From Anaerolineales bacterium (GTDB taxonomy: Bacteria; Chloroflexota; Anaerolineae; Anaerolineales; Villigracilaceae): DNA of 7,667 bases. The stretch spans positions 1 through 7,667 of the forward strand of contig JADLCG010000125.1 in NCBI GenBank assembly GCA_020847355.1. Direction: 5' to 3'. The stretch's first letter is position 1; each line of letters begins with the position of its first letter. This document shows, piece by piece, positions 5,630-7,667 of the stretch. The position numbers and the translations under genes were made by a program. The notes under the pieces are model-generated. The model was not told where the DNA came from. It saw only the letters and a list, made by a program, of their open reading frames with translations, and ran no database searches.

Positions 5630-6728
5630 GCGCACTCGCCGCTCTAACCAGCGGGAGCGCCAACTTCCCAGCGGTTGTAATTGCATAAACGCCAGAGCGC
5701 ATTGGGCGGCGATGGGGCCAAAGGCGGTTGATGTATTCTGCCGTTTCCGCCGCGCCGCTATCCAGTAGTTTAAATTTATAGGGGAGATTATTTTTAGTTT
5801 CCAACCAACGTAATTCATTCAAAATCCCGGGCGAGCCTTGCGCATATTTTGGATTCCAGCCAATTTTGAAGCCGATGGCTTCGTCGCCAGAAATCAGCGT
5901 AATGCTGGAAGCAATCACTTCGGCGTTGACGGAAAGTTCGGCAAACAAAGCTCTTCCTTTTTGACTAAAACCCGCCGCCATCTCGCGGAAAAAAGCGACA
6001 TCATTCGCATTAGATTTTAGAGAAGTGCCTTGCTCGCCCTTCCAGCCCATATTTTCCAATTCAAGGAAACGCTCAACTGTGTCAGGTGTCACAGAAGCGC
6101 CGTAGCTCCAAGTGGATTGAACGGGACCCAACTCTTCCAAATATGTCATTCCGCGCCGAATCGTTTTTCGCATCTTTTTACTATACAGTTCTTGACTGGG
6201 GATCGCGCTCAATTCGTCCGGTCGAATCGCCGCGCGCTCCCATTCACGAAAGGCAAACCATTGCATCCCAGCGGCATTAGCCGCATTTTGCTCAATTGCG
6301 GCTAATGCGCCGCTAGCGGCGCGGTCGCGCGCGACAAGCGCGTGCCAACTTCCCTGGGGCTTGGAAAAATAATCAAAGATAACTTCCATCACCTCAGCCG
6401 CATAAGCGCGATCCACTAAATAGCCGGATAAAAAGGAGTATTCTGAAAAGCCCAAACTCAGGTGCGGGAGCGGGAAATATTTATCAGGTTTTGAGAGTCG
6501 CAGGGCGACGAAGCCAACCAGTTGAGAAGAATTAGCCGAAACTTTTTCAACAAACAAGCCGAAGGGCTGCGCCTTCGCGGATAAATATTTAATCGCCGGA
6601 ATGACAAAATGCGGAGAAAGAAAAGCGTTCGGTTCTAATGCCCGATCTTCCAATTCCTCCCATGCGCGAATAAGTTCTTCGTCAAATTCTTGAAGGGTCA
6701 ATCTACGTAATCTAAATTCAGTTTTCAA
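5583..6728 (-). CDS. GNAT-fold acyltransferase of the BioF2-like / CelD / FemAB type
   Basis: 381 residues. The second half carries the recognisable domain: KKMRKTIRRG (about 184-193) where chain binding usually starts, then FLELENMGWKGEQGTSL, FFREMAAGF, ALFAELSVNAEVIASSITL, AIGFKIGWNPKYAQGSPGI, and LLDSGAAETAEYINRLW. This order matches the Acetyltransf_6 (BioF2-like) GNAT domain of CelD/BcsL and FemAB-like proteins. The N-terminal half looks like the paired, degenerate GNAT half. Such enzymes transfer acyl or aminoacyl groups in cell-surface polysaccharide, lipid or peptidoglycan metabolism; the substrate here is unknown. The start is TTG at 6728: the only nearby upstream ATG (6740) is followed at once by an in-frame TGA, and the next internal Met is past residue 100. 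The ribosome site is weak (GTGAGA). The gene's tail overlaps gntK by 47 bases. Three perfect palindromes lie at 6274-6335 without breaking the frame. Confidence 0.85.
   Translation of the reverse strand: MKTEFRLRRLTLQEFDEELIRAWEELEDRALEPNAFLSPHFVIPAIKYLSAKAQPFGLFVEKVSANSSQLVGFVALRLSKPDKYFPLPHLSLGFSEYSFLSGYLVDRAYAAEVMEVIFDYFSKPQGSWHALVARDRAASGALAAIEQNAANAAGMQWFAFREWERAAIRPDELSAIPSQELYSKKMRKTIRRGMTYLEELGPVQSTWSYGASVTPDTVERFLELENMGWKGEQGTSLKSNANDVAFFREMAAGFSQKGRALFAELSVNAEVIASSITLISGDEAIGFKIGWNPKYAQGSPGILNELRWLETKNNLPYKFKLLDSGAAETAEYINRLWPHRRPMRSGVYAITTAGKLALPLVRAASALKGYVDKQKVRAQSS
6274..6335. repeat. Run of three perfect palindromes inside the acyltransferase gene
   Basis: A 12-bp inverted repeat (CATTAGCCGCA core, 6274-6285 with 6297-6308, 11-base loop) is followed by a 16-bp perfect palindrome GCGCCGCTAGCGGCGC (6307-6322) and a 12-bp perfect palindrome GTCGCGCGCGAC (6324-6335). 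They encode an Ala-rich helix (ALAAIEQNAANAAG) plus VARDRAASG, so Ala/Arg codon content may partly explain them. No larger mobile-element structure was seen. Confidence 0.7.
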
Positions 6729-6755
6729 AGCGTCTCACATTGATTTCCAAAGCGG

Positions 6756-6764
6756 ATTTTATCA
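6756..6764 (-). promoter_or_regulatory. Possible extended -10 (TGATAAAAT) for the acyltransferase gene
   Basis: Minus strand reads TGATAAAAT, a TGn element plus a 5/6 match to TATAAT. It would start transcription near 6749, about 21 bases before the TTG at 6728. No good -35 is seen. It lies immediately upstream of the oppositely directed promoter at 6768-6796. Confidence 0.45.
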
Positions 6765-6767
6765 GAG

Positions 6768-6796
6768 TTGAAGCAAAGATTTGGCGCAGGTATAAT
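6768..6796 (+). promoter_or_regulatory. Sigma-70-type promoter of the M16C peptidase gene
   Basis: TTGAAG (6768-6773), exactly 17 bases, then consensus TATAAT (6791-6796). Start of transcription is predicted near 6803, leaving a leader of about 40 bases before the ATG at 6844. The best-formed promoter in the window. Confidence 0.75.
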
Positions 6797-6810
6797 CTAG
6801 GTCAGCAAAA

Positions 6811-6831
6811 AAAGCTAGGCAAATTAGCTTT
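6811..6831 (+). promoter_or_regulatory. Small leader hairpin next to the peptidase ribosome site
   Basis: AAAGCTA (6811-6817) and TAGCTTT (6825-6831) form a 7-bp stem with a 7-base loop, ending one base before the AAAGGAG (6833-6839) of the M16C gene. The stem is weak (two G:C pairs), so a role in translation or mRNA stability is only a possibility. Confidence 0.35.
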
Positions 6832-6843
6832 CAAAGGAGCAGT

Positions 6844-7667
6844 ATGTCCAACGCATTCACCCTCGTCCAAGAAGCCCAGATCGCCGAATTAAATTGTGAA
6901 GCAAAGTTATACGAACACAAGCGTACAGGCGCGCGCTTGCTTTCCATTATCAACGCTGACGAGAACAAAGTTTTCTCGATCAACTTCCGCACCACGCCCA
7001 AAGATTCGACTGGCGTAGCGCATATTTTGGAGCATTCAGTTTTAGGCGGCTCGGAGAAATACCCCGTCAAAGAGCCATTTGTGGAATTGCTCAAAGGTTC
7101 GTTGGCGACTTTCGTCAACGCCTTCACCTATCCCGATAAAACCTGTTATCCGATTGCCAGCCAAAATCACAAAGATTTTTATAATTTAATTGACGTGTAC
7201 ATGGATGCAGTTTTACATCCGCGCATTACCGAGCAGACCTTAATGCAAGAAGGCTGGCATTATGAAATTGAAGACGCCAAAGAGCCGCTCGCTTACAAAG
7301 GCGTAGTGTTTAATGAAATGAAGGGCGCGTATTCCTCACCTGAAAATTTATTAGCCAGAACCATACAACAATCGCTATTTCCCAAACATACTTACGGCGT
7401 GGATTCTGGCGGCGACCCAGCCGAAATGCCCAACCTCACTTATGAAAACTTCAAAGGCTTTTGGGAAAGCTATTACCACCCATCCAATGCCTTCATTTTC
7501 TTTTATGGCAACGACGATCCTGAAAAACGCTTGAAGTTAATGGAAGGCTATCTCAAAGGTTATAAAAGAAAGAAGGTCAAATCTTCTGTGCCGTTGGCAA
7601 AGCCGTTCAAGCGCGCCAAGAAAATTAATTACAGCTACGATGCAGGCGCAGACGCGGAAGACCTCGA
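6844..7667 (+). CDS. M16C family zinc metallopeptidase, presequence protease (PreP)-like (3' truncated by window edge)
   Basis: The frame runs from the ATG at 6844 to the right edge with no stop, showing about 274 N-terminal residues; complete family members are around 1000 residues. The ATG has AAAGGAG four bases upstream and a good promoter at 6768-6796. The inverted zinc motif HxxEH is present as HILEH (60-64) within GVAHILEHSVLGGS, and the distal zinc ligand is Glu158 in VVFNEMKG. Between them are the family blocks FVELLKGSLATFVNAFTYPDKTCYP (79-103, abbreviated reading) and QEGWHYE (135-141). These are diagnostic of M16C peptidases such as PreP/falcilysin-like enzymes, which fold as a closed chamber and degrade short unstructured peptides. 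No signal peptide is apparent, so it is likely cytoplasmic. All three zinc ligands and the catalytic Glu63 are intact. Confidence 0.95.
   Translation, partial: MSNAFTLVQEAQIAELNCEAKLYEHKRTGARLLSIINADENKVFSINFRTTPKDSTGVAHILEHSVLGGSEKYPVKEPFVELLKGSLATFVNAFTYPDKTCYPIASQNHKDFYNLIDVYMDAVLHPRITEQTLMQEGWHYEIEDAKEPLAYKGVVFNEMKGAYSSPENLLARTIQQSLFPKHTYGVDSGGDPAEMPNLTYENFKGFWESYYHPSNAFIFFYGNDDPEKRLKLMEGYLKGYKRKKVKSSVPLAKPFKRAKKINYSYDAGADAEDL

Overview
The window reads like an ordinary bacterial chromosome segment. It is gene-dense, has balanced base composition, and holds mostly single genes or short operons on both strands. Several proteins suggest Chloroflexota, class Anaerolineae: the methyltransferase with its hydrophobic N-terminal lead, the proline-rich two-TM DUF948-like protein, the YtxH protein, the PreP-like M16C peptidase and the GH18 enzyme with a C-terminal CBM9-like domain. 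This placement comes from family resemblance only and is moderately confident.

Layout, left to right. (1) 1-1695 (+): the 3' part of a GH18 chitinase-like glycosidase, cut by the left edge. A strong hairpin (1721-1758) ends it and serves the convergent gene. (2) 1764-2171 (-): a small DDN/DUF385 deazaflavin-dependent oxidoreductase. (3) 4057-2302 (-): a tight cluster of a SAM-dependent methyltransferase, a two-TM DUF3592-like membrane protein and a TrhA/hemolysin III (PAQR-type) membrane protein, closed by an intrinsic terminator at 2246-2283. (4) 5028-4106 (-): a DUF948-like membrane protein followed by a YtxH-domain protein, in the same order as ytxG-ytxH of Bacillus, closed by an intrinsic terminator whose T-tract touches the first ATG of the methyltransferase gene. 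(5) 5117-5629 (+): gluconokinase, divergent from (4). Its 3' end overlaps by 47 bp the end of (6), 6728-5583 (-), a GNAT/BioF2-like (CelD/FemAB-type) acyltransferase with a TTG start. (7) 6844 to the right edge (+): the N-terminal part of an M16C presequence-protease-like metallopeptidase behind a good sigma-70-type promoter.

The genes do not form one pathway. The clearest functional groupings are the two membrane-protein clusters: the YtxG/YtxH-like pair, and methyltransferase plus DUF3592-like plus TrhA. Chitin or glycan breakdown (GH18), gluconate phosphorylation and peptide degradation (M16C) fit a heterotrophic lifestyle.

No RNA genes, CRISPR array, insertion sequence, phage gene or toxin/defence system was seen. 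No convincing undescribed system was found. The most noteworthy signals concern gene expression: a terminator abutting a start codon, a predicted leaderless transcript with an extended -10 promoter, back-to-back promoters, and a run of perfect palindromes inside a coding region. No stretch above about 300 bases lacks a gene.
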